From CAIZGX01 sp046048875 (GTDB taxonomy: Bacteria > Bacteroidota > Bacteroidia > Flavobacteriales_D > Sanyastnellaceae): DNA of 64,000 nucleotides. The notes under the pieces were generated by a model that saw only the letters and a program-made list of their open reading frames with translations, was not told the DNA's origin and made no database searches. Positions 43,371 to 51,759 of the stretch are shown piece by piece. The stretch lies in assembly GCA_046048875.1 (NCBI GenBank), contig JBJOFG010000001.1, positions 62,001 to 126,000 on the forward strand, written 5' to 3'. The first letter of the stretch is position 1; each line of letters opens with the position of its first letter. A program made the translations under genes and the position numbers.

Positions 43371-45740
43371 ATGAGTTTGGCCAGCAAAACGGCGGTGAAT
43401 GATACCGCAAAACAAATGTTGCTCGACGACTACTTTTTGGCTTGTTTAAGCCGTGAAGCTTCGTTGTTGGGAAGGAAGGAAGTACTTACTGGAAAAGCCA
43501 AGTTTGGTATTTTCGGTGATGGAAAAGAGTTGGCGCAAATTGCCATGGCGAAGCAGTTTCAAAATGGCGACTGGAGATCTGGATACTACCGCGATCAAAC
43601 GTTCATGATGGCCATTGGTCAATTGACGGTTCAACAATATTTCGCAGCACTCTACGCACATACCGATACCGAGAAGGAACCTTCTTCAGGTGGAAGACAA
43701 ATGGGCGGACACTTTTCGACAAGAGTGTTAGATGCAAACGGCGATTGGAAGAATGTGATGGAGATGAAAAACTCTTCTTCAGACATTTCTCCAACAGGCG
43801 GACAAATGCCTCGCCTGTTAGGATTGGCTCAAGCTTCTAAGTATTACAAAGCAAATACAGACCTTCATTCTAGAACACAATTTTCGAATAAGGGAAATGA
43901 AGTGGCTTTCGGAACCATTGGCGATTCAAGCACTTCAGAAGGATTGTTCTGGGAAACCATGAACGCCTCTGCCGTTTTAGGTGTGCCCATGTGCATGTGT
44001 GTGTGGGACAACGGATGGGGAATTTCCGTACCGAAAAAATATCAGACCGCGAAAGAGAGCATCTCTGAATCGTTAAGTGGAATGCAAAGCGAACCGGGTG
44101 CTGGCGGAATAAAAATATTCAAAGCGAAAGGTTGGGATTACGCCGAGTTAATGTTAAAGTTCGAGCAAGCGGTGAAGCATTCTCGCACTCACCATCAGCC
44201 TGTTTTAATTCACGTTGAAGAATTGACTCAGCCGCAAGGTCACAGCACGAGCGGCTCTCACGAGCGTTACAAGACGAAAGAATTGTTGGAATGGTATGAA
44301 GAATTCGATTGCATTGTGCAATTCGGGAAATTCTTGACAGATAAAAAAGTTGCGAAGCAAGAGGAGTTGGATGAGTTGCGCGCAAAAGCAAAAGCGCAAG
44401 CACGCACCGAACAACGCGCAGCATGGGACGAATTCCGCGCGCAAATTCAAGCCGACGTAAACGCGGCTATTTCGTTGCTCGAAGCGGCAGGACAAAACGA
44501 AGCCGCTTCAACCTTGAAGAACAACGGCGAAGCCATTCGCAAAGATGTTTTCGAAGCCATTCGAAAAGTATTGCGCACGGTTCGTGGACAGCAGTCATCT
44601 GAAATTCAAAATATAAAAAACTGGTTAGCTGCTGCGCAAGAGCGCATGCATAAAGCCTACAGCAGCGAGCTTTACAGCGAGCGTCAAGATTTAGACCGTT
44701 CGGTGCCTGTGCAATACAACAGTGATTCTGAATTGGTAGACGGCCGTGTTGTGCTTCGCGATTTCTGGGATGCGAAGTTGGCCGAAATGCCGGAGGTTTT
44801 AATGTTTGGTGAAGACGTTGGAAAGATTGGTGGCGTGAACCAAACTTGTGAAGGTCTTCAAGAAAAATACGGTGAATTGCGCGTGAGCGATACGGGTATT
44901 CGCGAGGCAACCATTGTTGGACAAGCGATTGGTTTGGCTATGCGCGGACTTCGTCCGGTTGCTGAAATTCAATACTTGGATTATATCTATTATGCGCTTC
45001 AAATTATGCGCGACGACCTTGCTACTGTGCGTTATAGATCTGCTGGTGGACAAATGGCGCCTGCAATTATTAGCACACGCGGTCACAGACTAGAAGGCAT
45101 CTGGCACAGCGGAAGCCCTATGGGTGCTATCATTAGCAGTGTTCGTGGTATGGTGGTGTGTGTTCCACGGAACATGACGCAAGCTGCGGGTATGTATAAT
45201 AATTTGTTGAAAGGAAACGATCCAGCTCTTGTTGTTGAGTGTTTGAACGGCTACCGCAAGAAGGAAAAAATGCCGAGCAATCTTTCTGAAATGGTTGTTC
45301 CTATTGGTGTTGCAGAGGTGGTGAAAGTAGGAAGCGATATCACTGTTGTTTCTTACGGAAGCACGTTGCATTTGTGTTTGAATGCTGCCGATGAATTGGC
45401 GAACTTGGGAATTTCTGTAGAAGTTGTAGATGCACAAACGCTTCTTCCATTCGATACTACGGGCGTTTCAGCGTCGAGTGTTCAGAAAACAAATCGCTTG
45501 GTTGTTGTTGATGAAGATGTAGAAGGAGGCGCTTCAGCGTACTTGTTAGATCAAATCATTAACAAGCAAGGGGCCTTTAATTACTTAGATGCACAGCCAA
45601 TCACAGTGACTTCAAAGCCGCATTTACCGGCCTATTCAACAGATGGAGATTACTTCAGTAAACCATCTGTTGATGATATTGTTGAAGCTGTTTATGCCGT
45701 TATGTCTGAAGGAAATCCAACTAGATTTCCGAGGATATAA
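43371..45740 (+). CDS. 2-oxoacid dehydrogenase E1 component, alpha and beta subunits fused
   Basis: 789 residues from the ATG at 43371; an ATG 33 bp upstream would cover the -7 box. The alpha part (about 1-420) has the thiamine-diphosphate site GTIGDSSTSEGLFWETMNAS and CVWDNGWGIS. A charged alanine-rich helical linker (about 320-440) joins it to the beta part (VVLRDFWDAKLAEMPEVLMFGEDVG, TCEGLQEKYGELRVSDTGI, AEIQYLDYIYYA, RGHRLEGIWHSGSPMGA). It should decarboxylate pyruvate or branched-chain 2-oxoacids and reductively acylate the lipoyl E2. E2 and E3 are not nearby. The substrate is not decided; the branched-chain type is my preference. Monocistronic. Confidence 0.9.
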   Translation: MSLASKTAVNDTAKQMLLDDYFLACLSREASLLGRKEVLTGKAKFGIFGDGKELAQIAMAKQFQNGDWRSGYYRDQTFMMAIGQLTVQQYFAALYAHTDTEKEPSSGGRQMGGHFSTRVLDANGDWKNVMEMKNSSSDISPTGGQMPRLLGLAQASKYYKANTDLHSRTQFSNKGNEVAFGTIGDSSTSEGLFWETMNASAVLGVPMCMCVWDNGWGISVPKKYQTAKESISESLSGMQSEPGAGGIKIFKAKGWDYAELMLKFEQAVKHSRTHHQPVLIHVEELTQPQGHSTSGSHERYKTKELLEWYEEFDCIVQFGKFLTDKKVAKQEELDELRAKAKAQARTEQRAAWDEFRAQIQADVNAAISLLEAAGQNEAASTLKNNGEAIRKDVFEAIRKVLRTVRGQQSSEIQNIKNWLAAAQERMHKAYSSELYSERQDLDRSVPVQYNSDSELVDGRVVLRDFWDAKLAEMPEVLMFGEDVGKIGGVNQTCEGLQEKYGELRVSDTGIREATIVGQAIGLAMRGLRPVAEIQYLDYIYYALQIMRDDLATVRYRSAGGQMAPAIISTRGHRLEGIWHSGSPMGAIISSVRGMVVCVPRNMTQAAGMYNNLLKGNDPALVVECLNGYRKKEKMPSNLSEMVVPIGVAEVVKVGSDITVVSYGSTLHLCLNAADELANLGISVEVVDAQTLLPFDTTGVSASSVQKTNRLVVVDEDVEGGASAYLLDQIINKQGAFNYLDAQPITVTSKPHLPAYSTDGDYFSKPSVDDIVEAVYAVMSEGNPTRFPRI

Positions 45741-46022
45741 TTACTGAATATTTTTTGAGGAGTTGTGAATTCTAAGAATGATTATTCTTTTGGAATTTCT
45801 TTGGTAAAAAATTCTGTAATTTCCTTCAATGAGTTCTCGAATCTTAGGATTGTTTTTCTCTGGAACGATGCGTCCTGATTCAGGAAAACCTCTTTATTGA
45901 TCAACTCTTGAAATCAAAAGGTCAACGAACCGCTTGGCATACAAAGCAGAGTCTTTTGAAATATAACGATATAAATTTTTTAAGTCGTTAACTGAAGATT
46001 TTGACCAAATTATTTCGACCAT
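45741..46022 (-). pseudogene. ParE/RelE-type toxin interrupted by one in-frame stop
   Basis: The minus strand from the ATG at 46022 reads MVEIIWSKSSVNDLKNLYRY...RFVDLLISRVDQ, then TAA at codon 43 (45896-45894), then in the same frame RGFPESGRIVPEKNNPK, IRELIEGNYRIFYQRNSKR and IIILRIHNSSKNIQ, ending at a TAA at 45741. Together the 93 residues have the length and motifs of a ParE-family toxin (FPESGRIVPE, IRELIEGNYRIFY). Family members usually have Leu where the stop lies, so a TTA-to-TAA change of one base explains it. It overlaps the 3' end of the antitoxin gene by 13 bp, the normal operon order. Confidence 0.85.
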
Positions 46023-46189
46023 TTTGAAACCATCTTCTTTACTTCAGAATGGGCAACAAAATCTCCATTTTTCACTTCGGCTAGAGCGGTATCAATTTTT
46101 TCAATAACTAACAAGCGCTCTATTAATTGATCCAATGAAAAGTCTTTTGGAAGTTCATTAATTGCAGAAATTACTGTGGCTTTTGTCAT
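46010..46189 (-). CDS. Antitoxin of a ParE/RelE-type toxin-antitoxin pair
   Basis: 59 residues from the ATG at 46189: MTKATVISAINELPKDFSLDQLIERLLVIEKIDTAL, then AEVKNGDFVAHSEVKKMVSKWSK. The pattern of helical segment with conserved NELPKDFSLDQLIERL, followed by a toxin-wrapping tail ending in V-K-K-M-x-S-K-W, is that of small Bacteroidota antitoxins partnered with ParE/RelE toxins. Frame intact. The toxin gene overlaps it and is broken. The 472-bp space between the E1 gene and the TonB receptor holds only this pair. Confidence 0.8.
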   Translation of the reverse strand: MTKATVISAINELPKDFSLDQLIERLLVIEKIDTALAEVKNGDFVAHSEVKKMVSKWSK

Positions 46190-46212
46190 AAAGCTAAAAT
46201 AACATTTCTTTT

Positions 46213-48633
46213 TTAGAAATCATAAATAATTCCAAACGCCGGAATAATACTTCCATTCACATTGGGAATGAGAATTGGAATTCCGTTGCTTCCATCTGCG
46301 CGTAAGGCTTGTCCATCTGTTGTAGCGAATCCGCTGTTGTCTGCATTGCGTTGAAACGAGTATAAATCTTGACTGTAACTCTTCGCATTGGTTGCGTTTT
46401 GAATGTCTATGAAGAAATCTAAAGAAGATTTCTTGAAGTTAACTTTCTTGTCGATACGAATGTCTAATTGATTGAAGACCGGCAAGCGCTGACTGTTCAA
46501 TTGCGTGTAATCGAAAGAGCCTGTCCCAAGTGTAACATAATTCAGTTGTGAAGTAACCATGTCGTAAGGCGTGTACGGTGCGCCACCTGCAAGTCTGTAT
46601 TTCAATCCTAACTCATACCCTTTCTTGAATTTCTTTCCGAAAATAACAGAGAGTAAATGTCTGTTGTCCCAGGCTGAAGGCGCGTATTTTCCATCGGCAC
46701 CTGTGAATTCACTTTTGAAGAAGGTGTATGAAGCGGTTAAGAAATACGACTTCGTGAATTTTTGTTGAAGGAACAATTCGAATCCATAGGCGCGGCCTTC
46801 ACCGGTAGAAGTCACGCGTTCATTACCGATAGCGCCATACACAGAGCCTTGGTTCGCCAACGAAACTCCTGTGTTGAAGGAAACAGGATAGTTGCTGTAT
46901 TGCTTGTAGAATCCTTCTGCGGTCATACGCAAACTGTTTTTCGGAAGGAATTCGAATCCGTAAACGTAGTGATCGCACAAAATGTAATCGCTGTTTCTGT
47001 TGACTGAATTTCCATCTTGTTTGAATCCAAGTACTGTATAAACAGGAAGCTTCGCATATCTTCCAACAGAAGCGTTCATGTTCCACTTCTCGTTCAGCGA
47101 GTAAGATGCCGCCACGCGTGGAGAGAGCGCGTTTAAAGGATTGTTTCCTGTTGTGGTGAAGGAATTCATGTCGGTGCGAATTCCGCCTGTTAATGAGAGT
47201 CTTTCGTTTAATAGCTTTCTATTCACAGAAACAAACGCTCCGTATCTCGCGAAGTCAATCGCGTTGTAGAAAGAAAAATTTATTTGGGGTGAAATTAAAT
47301 TTCCGTTGTTGTCGTAGACTGCAGGAGCAAGGCGCGCGAAGAAGTCGTTGTTGTATTTCACGTATTGCGCAGACAATCCGTAAATGACTTTCCAATCGCC
47401 AAAGAATTGATTCACTTCCCAACGCAATTTGTTTTCGATTTCTTGACTCACGCTTTTTAATGTTCGGCGAGATTCGTTTTCGACATCGTTGTCTTCGAAA
47501 CGATCGAGTCTGTTTTCGAACATGTTTCGACTTAAACTTAAATTGTAATATCCGTTATCCAGCGTGTGTTTCAGTGTGAAACCAACGGTGTAGTTCCATT
47601 GATTGATGTTCGGGTTTGAGCGAATGATGTATTCTTTTGTTGGATCAGATTCTTTCGGAACTGCGAAAGAGAATTCATCAATGGCACCCAATCCAATTGC
47701 TGTAAGCGTGGTTTTCTTGTTGAGTTGCGTGTTTATTTTATATTGAAAATCCCAATAGTTCGGACGAATAGGAAGGTCGATGAGCGCGAAGAAGTATTGC
47801 AAATACGAACGACGAACAGAAGCCAAGAACGTCGTGTTTTTTCCAATGGGGCCCTCTAAAGTACCGGCAATTTCAGTACTTGATATTCTTCCATTTCCTT
47901 TTACCTCTTGGGCATTTCCATTTCGTTGTTTGAATTGAAGGACTGAAGAAAGGGCGTTGTCGTATTTCGCATTGAAGCTGCTGCTGTTCAGCGTAGCGGT
48001 TTCAATAAAACTAACATTGATAATTCCTTGAGGCCCGCCTGAAGATCCTTGCGTGCTGAAGTGATTGATTTGCGGAACTTCAATTCCATCTAAATAATAA
48101 ACGTTTTCGCTCGGTGCTCCACCGCGTATCAGAAGATCGTTTCTTTCACCAGCGCCAGACAATCCGCCTACTCCAGGAAGTGCTTGAATTACTCTCGAGA
48201 TGTCGAAGTTTCCTCCGGGATTACTTCGAATTTCTTCTGCCGTAAGACTCTGCACGCTGAGTGGGGTTTCCGTTACTTTTCCGTAGGTGTAGCGTTTAAT
48301 CTCGAGCGTATTCATTTGCTCGCTGCTTCGCTCTAATTCAACGGTGAAGGTATTTGTGTTACCGTTTGTGATTACCACGTTGAAGAGTTGTGCCGGAAGA
48401 AAATTCAGCAAAGAGATTTTTACATTGTATGTTCCGGGTTGAATTTTTCCAATGGAAAACTTTCCATCTATATCAGAAATTGCACCGAGGTCGGTGTTTT
48501 CTATAATGATCGTAGCGCCTATTAGTGGGGTTTGAACATTTTTGTCAATGACAATACCAGAGATACTTCCATTTTGTGCAGAAGCTATTGAACATGCGAT
48601 GAATGCAATGAAAACGAGAACAGGACGCAACAT
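46213..48633 (-). CDS. TonB-dependent outer-membrane receptor
   Basis: 806 residues. Signal peptide MLRPVLVFIAFIACSIASAQ. Residues 22-110 are a CarboxypepD_reg-like domain (GSISGIVIDKNVQTPLIGATIII, SDIDGKFSIGKIQPGTYNV). The plug follows (SVQSLTAEEIRSNPGGNFDISRVIQALPGV, LLIRGGAPSENVYYLDGIEVPQ) and then a beta-barrel that ends in AFGIIYDF with the C-terminal aromatic needed for assembly. Imports a substrate that cannot be named. No SusD-like partner is adjacent, so it is not a glycan-utilisation pair. The ExbB-ExbD operon 2 kb away could energise it. Confidence 0.92.
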   Translation of the reverse strand: MLRPVLVFIAFIACSIASAQNGSISGIVIDKNVQTPLIGATIIIENTDLGAISDIDGKFSIGKIQPGTYNVKISLLNFLPAQLFNVVITNGNTNTFTVELERSSEQMNTLEIKRYTYGKVTETPLSVQSLTAEEIRSNPGGNFDISRVIQALPGVGGLSGAGERNDLLIRGGAPSENVYYLDGIEVPQINHFSTQGSSGGPQGIINVSFIETATLNSSSFNAKYDNALSSVLQFKQRNGNAQEVKGNGRISSTEIAGTLEGPIGKNTTFLASVRRSYLQYFFALIDLPIRPNYWDFQYKINTQLNKKTTLTAIGLGAIDEFSFAVPKESDPTKEYIIRSNPNINQWNYTVGFTLKHTLDNGYYNLSLSRNMFENRLDRFEDNDVENESRRTLKSVSQEIENKLRWEVNQFFGDWKVIYGLSAQYVKYNNDFFARLAPAVYDNNGNLISPQINFSFYNAIDFARYGAFVSVNRKLLNERLSLTGGIRTDMNSFTTTGNNPLNALSPRVAASYSLNEKWNMNASVGRYAKLPVYTVLGFKQDGNSVNRNSDYILCDHYVYGFEFLPKNSLRMTAEGFYKQYSNYPVSFNTGVSLANQGSVYGAIGNERVTSTGEGRAYGFELFLQQKFTKSYFLTASYTFFKSEFTGADGKYAPSAWDNRHLLSVIFGKKFKKGYELGLKYRLAGGAPYTPYDMVTSQLNYVTLGTGSFDYTQLNSQRLPVFNQLDIRIDKKVNFKKSSLDFFIDIQNATNAKSYSQDLYSFQRNADNSGFATTDGQALRADGSNGIPILIPNVNGSIIPAFGIIYDF

Positions 48634-48678
48634 GATTTTCCTAAGTTTAATTTCAAAACAAAGGAAATACAGAAATGT

Positions 48679-49422
48679 TTATCCGCGCACAAACAACCAA
48701 CCGATGCCTTTTCCAATTCCAACGAAGAGGTATCCGAGCGGTCCGAGTTTTTGTTTTTGATTCACGCTAACGGTTAATGTTGAAAAACGAACGTCGTGTT
48801 CCATTTTAATCATTTGTCCCCGCAGTTGATCAATCTCGGTGTTCAAGCGTTCGAGTTCTTTTTCCACTTTCAAAGCGGCTTCAACGTTTTCTGCTTTTGC
48901 AAGTAACTCAAGGTAGCGAGTGCGTGCTTTTTCGGCATTGTCTAAACGAATTTTAATGTCTGCGTAATTGTCCGAAACATCTGTGGTTGAAACACTCTTG
49001 CTCGTCATCTTACCCAACTTTGAAACTTGTGCAATGGTGCCTTCCAATTTTTCTGATTCAATGCGAATGGTGATTCGGTAGTTGCTTTTGCTAACTACAT
49101 AGCCTTTTTGTTCTTCCGCAATGCGAGTGATTTGTGAAATGGTGGTGTCGGAATTCTTTACGGTTAGTCCCATGTTCGCGTTGTACACCAACATTTTCGG
49201 TCCGCTGTATTCTTTCGTTGCAGAGAGACTGCTGAAGTCAACCTTATCTCTACTTTCTTCTAAATTCGCGTTAGCGTAAAGTCCGTCGTACTGTGTTTCA
49301 AACCCTCCATTGGCGTTGTTATCGTAATCATAAGCAGCAGATTTTTCATAAGCGCAAGATGTTAGAAAAGTCGAAGCGAATAGAACCGCTGCAAACAGAA
49401 AGGGAATACTCGATAAACGCAT
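48679..49422 (-). CDS. DUF4349 domain lipoprotein
   Basis: 247 residues. Lipoprotein signal with acylated Cys23 (MRLSSIPFLFAAVLFASTFLTSC). A beta domain begins with LVYNANMGLTVKNSDTTISQI, followed by ITIRIESEKLEGTIAQVSKLGK, then a coiled-coil section (NAEKARTRYLELLAKAENVEAALKVEKELERLNTEIDQL) and a C-terminal hydrophobic segment LGYLFVGIGKGIGWLFV. This order is the DUF4349 family, whose function is unknown. It lies 45 bp downstream of nothing leftward-coding; it is divergent from the amino acid dehydrogenase and possibly read on into the TonB receptor. Confidence 0.85.
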   Translation of the reverse strand: MRLSSIPFLFAAVLFASTFLTSCAYEKSAAYDYDNNANGGFETQYDGLYANANLEESRDKVDFSSLSATKEYSGPKMLVYNANMGLTVKNSDTTISQITRIAEEQKGYVVSKSNYRITIRIESEKLEGTIAQVSKLGKMTSKSVSTTDVSDNYADIKIRLDNAEKARTRYLELLAKAENVEAALKVEKELERLNTEIDQLRGQMIKMEHDVRFSTLTVSVNQKQKLGPLGYLFVGIGKGIGWLFVRG

Positions 49423-49431
49423 GTTTTGTGT

Positions 49432-49439
49432 TAGTTTTG
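49432..49439 (+). promoter_or_regulatory. Predicted -7 element for the amino acid dehydrogenase operon
   Basis: TAGTTTTG matches TAnnTTTG, 22 bp before the ATG at 49462. Confidence 0.45.
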
Positions 49440-49461
49440 TGAAGTCTAAATTAACAAGAGA

Positions 49462-50697
49462 ATGAAGGATTTATTATCGCAGTACGAAAATAAAAAACCA
49501 GAGGTAGTTTTTGAATGGAACGATCCGTTCACAGAAGCACAAGGTTGGGTGGTGATTAACTCATTACGCGGAGGAGCCGCAGGTGGTGGAACCCGCATGA
49601 GAGCTGGTTTAGATAAACACGAAGTATTGTCGTTGGCGAAAACCATGGAGGTGAAGTTCACCGTGAGCGGACCACAAATTGGTGGCGCGAAGAGCGGAAT
49701 TAATTTCAATCCAGCAGATCCTCGCAAGAAAGAAGTTCTTCAGCGTTGGTATGCAGCAGTAACTCCGTTGTTGAAGCACTACTATGGAACAGGTGGTGAT
49801 TTGAATGTTGATGAAATTCACGAGGTAATTCCAATGACGGAAGAGTGCGGTGTGTGGCATCCACAAGAAGGTGTTTTCAACGGACACTTCATGCCAACTG
49901 AAGCGCAGAAAGTAAAGCGCATTGGAAACTTGAGAAGAGGTGTTGTTAGCATCATTGAAGATGTTAAATATTCTCCAGATGTAAATATGAAATTCAAGGT
50001 AGCCGACATGATTACGGGCTACGGTGTTTCGGAAAGTGTTCGTCATTTCTTCGAAATATGGAAAGACGAAAAGAGTCTTGCAGGCAAGAAGGTGATTGTT
50101 CAAGGCTGGGGAAATGTAGGCGCTGCTGCAGCTTTCTACATGAGTCAAGCCGGTGCTTCTGTTGTTGGAATCATTGACAGAAACGGAGGATTGATTAACG
50201 AGAATGGATATACGTTTGAAGAGATACGCACATTGTTCTTGAATCGTGTGAACAATACATTGGTTGCTGAAGGCATGTTGTCGTTCGAAGAAATGAATGC
50301 GAAAATTTGGGATGTTCAAGCGGATGTATTCCTTCCATGTGCCGCTTCACGCCTGGTAAGCCAAGAGCAAGCAGAGCGCATGCACAAAGCGGGAGTTTCT
50401 GTTATTGCTTGTGGAGCTAATGTTCCGTTTGCAGATCAGCAAATTTTTTACGGACCTATTTCTGAATGGTGTGATGCGCATTTCAGTGTTGTTCCTGACT
50501 TCATTTCGAATTGCGGAATGGCTAGAGTTTTCGCTTATTTGATGAGCGATTCAGATGTTGATTTATCTGACGAAGGAATCTTCTCTGATACCTCAAAAAT
50601 TATTGGTGAAGCATTGAAGAATGTTTACAAGCAAGGAAGAGAAGAGCAGTTCGTTACGAAGCATGCGTTTGAAATTGCATTAAAAAAATTAGTTTAA
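49462..50697 (+). CDS. Glu/Leu/Phe/Val dehydrogenase family protein
   Basis: 411 residues. The dimerisation domain has WVVINSLRGGAAGGGTRM and TVSGPQIGGAKSGI, with the substrate/catalytic Lys in GGAKSG. The NAD(P) domain has VIVQGWGNVGAAAAFYMSQAGASVVGIID (G-x-G-x-x-A-type loop), LPCAASRLVS and ACGANVPF. Deaminates an amino acid to its 2-oxo acid; length and motif spacing do not let me choose between glutamate and branched-chain substrates. ExbB starts 1 bp after its stop, so it leads a four-gene operon with exbB, exbD and nhaD. Confidence 0.9.
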   Translation: MKDLLSQYENKKPEVVFEWNDPFTEAQGWVVINSLRGGAAGGGTRMRAGLDKHEVLSLAKTMEVKFTVSGPQIGGAKSGINFNPADPRKKEVLQRWYAAVTPLLKHYYGTGGDLNVDEIHEVIPMTEECGVWHPQEGVFNGHFMPTEAQKVKRIGNLRRGVVSIIEDVKYSPDVNMKFKVADMITGYGVSESVRHFFEIWKDEKSLAGKKVIVQGWGNVGAAAAFYMSQAGASVVGIIDRNGGLINENGYTFEEIRTLFLNRVNNTLVAEGMLSFEEMNAKIWDVQADVFLPCAASRLVSQEQAERMHKAGVSVIACGANVPFADQQIFYGPISEWCDAHFSVVPDFISNCGMARVFAYLMSDSDVDLSDEGIFSDTSKIIGEALKNVYKQGREEQFVTKHAFEIALKKLV

Positions 50698-50698
50698 G

Positions 50699-51355
50699 AT
50701 GATCTATTTGCAAGCCGCGCCGGAAGGAGCAACTTACGAGAAGTCGTTGGATTTAATTGGCCTTATCTTCAAAGGTGGATGGGTTATGATTCCACTTTTG
50801 CTTCTCTCTATTTTAACGATTGTGATTGTTATCGAGCGCTATCTTTTTCTTGGAAAACAAGGTGTTGGAAAGAAGAACAATTTCGAAAGTTTTTTAGCGG
50901 CTTTGAAAGTTGGAAACAACAAAGAAGCCATGCGTTTGTGTGAAGAAGATAACGCGGCGTGGTCGCGCATTTTTCAATATGCAGCACTAACCGAAATCTC
51001 TGGCGACGAGCAAGAGAAATTAATGGAGCAAGCGGCCAATGTTGAAGTGGCTTATTTAGAAAGGAGACTAAATATATTGTCTATTGTTGCAGGTGTGGCG
51101 CCGCTCTTGGGGTTCATTGGAACCATAGCAGGGGTTATAACTATTTTCTTCGACATTTCAACCACAGCAGATATTAGCATTGGAGTTATTTCTGAAGGAC
51201 TTTATCAGAAGATGGTTTCATCGGCAGGTGGATTGGTTGTAGGGATTATAGCCTTCGTGTTTTACCAATTGCTTCAAAATTCGGTAGACAAGTTTGTGGC
51301 GCAAATGGAAGAGTATTCACTTCAACTTAAAACATTATTCCTTCAAGGAAAATGA
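50699..51355 (+). CDS. MotA/TolQ/ExbB proton channel family protein
   Basis: 218 residues with three TM segments: residues about 33-52 (WVMIPLLLLSILTIVIVIER), about 128-155 (LNILSIVAGVAPLLGFIGTIAGVITIFF) and about 175-200 (SSAGGLVVGIIAFVFYQLL). These contain the LGxxGTVxG-like loop LLGFIGTIAGV. Forms the inner-membrane channel that, with ExbD, uses the ion gradient to energise TonB or Tol. Second gene of the dehydrogenase-exbB-exbD-nhaD operon and overlaps exbD by 4 bp (ATGA). Confidence 0.93.
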   Translation: MIYLQAAPEGATYEKSLDLIGLIFKGGWVMIPLLLLSILTIVIVIERYLFLGKQGVGKKNNFESFLAALKVGNNKEAMRLCEEDNAAWSRIFQYAALTEISGDEQEKLMEQAANVEVAYLERRLNILSIVAGVAPLLGFIGTIAGVITIFFDISTTADISIGVISEGLYQKMVSSAGGLVVGIIAFVFYQLLQNSVDKFVAQMEEYSLQLKTLFLQGK

Positions 51356-51759
51356 ATATAAAGAGAAGAAAGAAGCGAGGAGCTGTGGTGAACACACATG
51401 CGTTGAACGACATTATGTTCTTCTTGCTTTTGTTTTTCCTAATTCTTTCAACGCTTGCTAATCCAAATGTCATTAAAGTGTTGTTGCCAGAGGCGGCAGA
51501 AACGCAACAGCGCGAACCGAAGAAGTCGTTGCAGTTAGCGGTAGATGAATATCACGATTACTATCTCGATGGCGAGAAGATGAGCATTGAGCAGTTGGGG
51601 CAGCGTCTAGAATTCATTGGAAAGACATTTCCGGAAAGCACGTGTTCCATTTCAATGGATAGAAATTTACCTGTTCAAGATTTAGTGGAAGTCATGCAGT
51701 TGGGTGCGAAAAGCGACATTCGCATGTATTTAAAAACGTTTAAAGTCGAGAGCGAATGA
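51352..51759 (+). CDS. Biopolymer transport protein ExbD/TolR family
   Basis: 135 residues. One TM helix (NDIMFFLLLFFLILSTLANPN) preceded by the essential Asp in ALNDIM, then a periplasmic domain with DEYHDYYLDGEKMSIEQLGQRL, CSISMDRNLPVQDLVEVMQLGAK. Partner of the preceding ExbB. The start overlaps exbB and the stop overlaps nhaD by 4 bp each, so translation of the three is coupled. No tonB gene is visible next to it. Confidence 0.93.
   Translation: MNIKRRKKRGAVVNTHALNDIMFFLLLFFLILSTLANPNVIKVLLPEAAETQQREPKKSLQLAVDEYHDYYLDGEKMSIEQLGQRLEFIGKTFPESTCSISMDRNLPVQDLVEVMQLGAKSDIRMYLKTFKVESE

Noticed and set aside
44467..44910. Leftward 147-codon frame
   Set aside because: Antisense to the linker and beta part of the fused E1, which has strong family motifs on the other strand.
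49609..50319. Leftward 236-codon frame
   Set aside because: Lies wholly antisense to the amino acid dehydrogenase; the translation is rich in Cys, His and Phe without domain pattern, as expected of a shadow frame.
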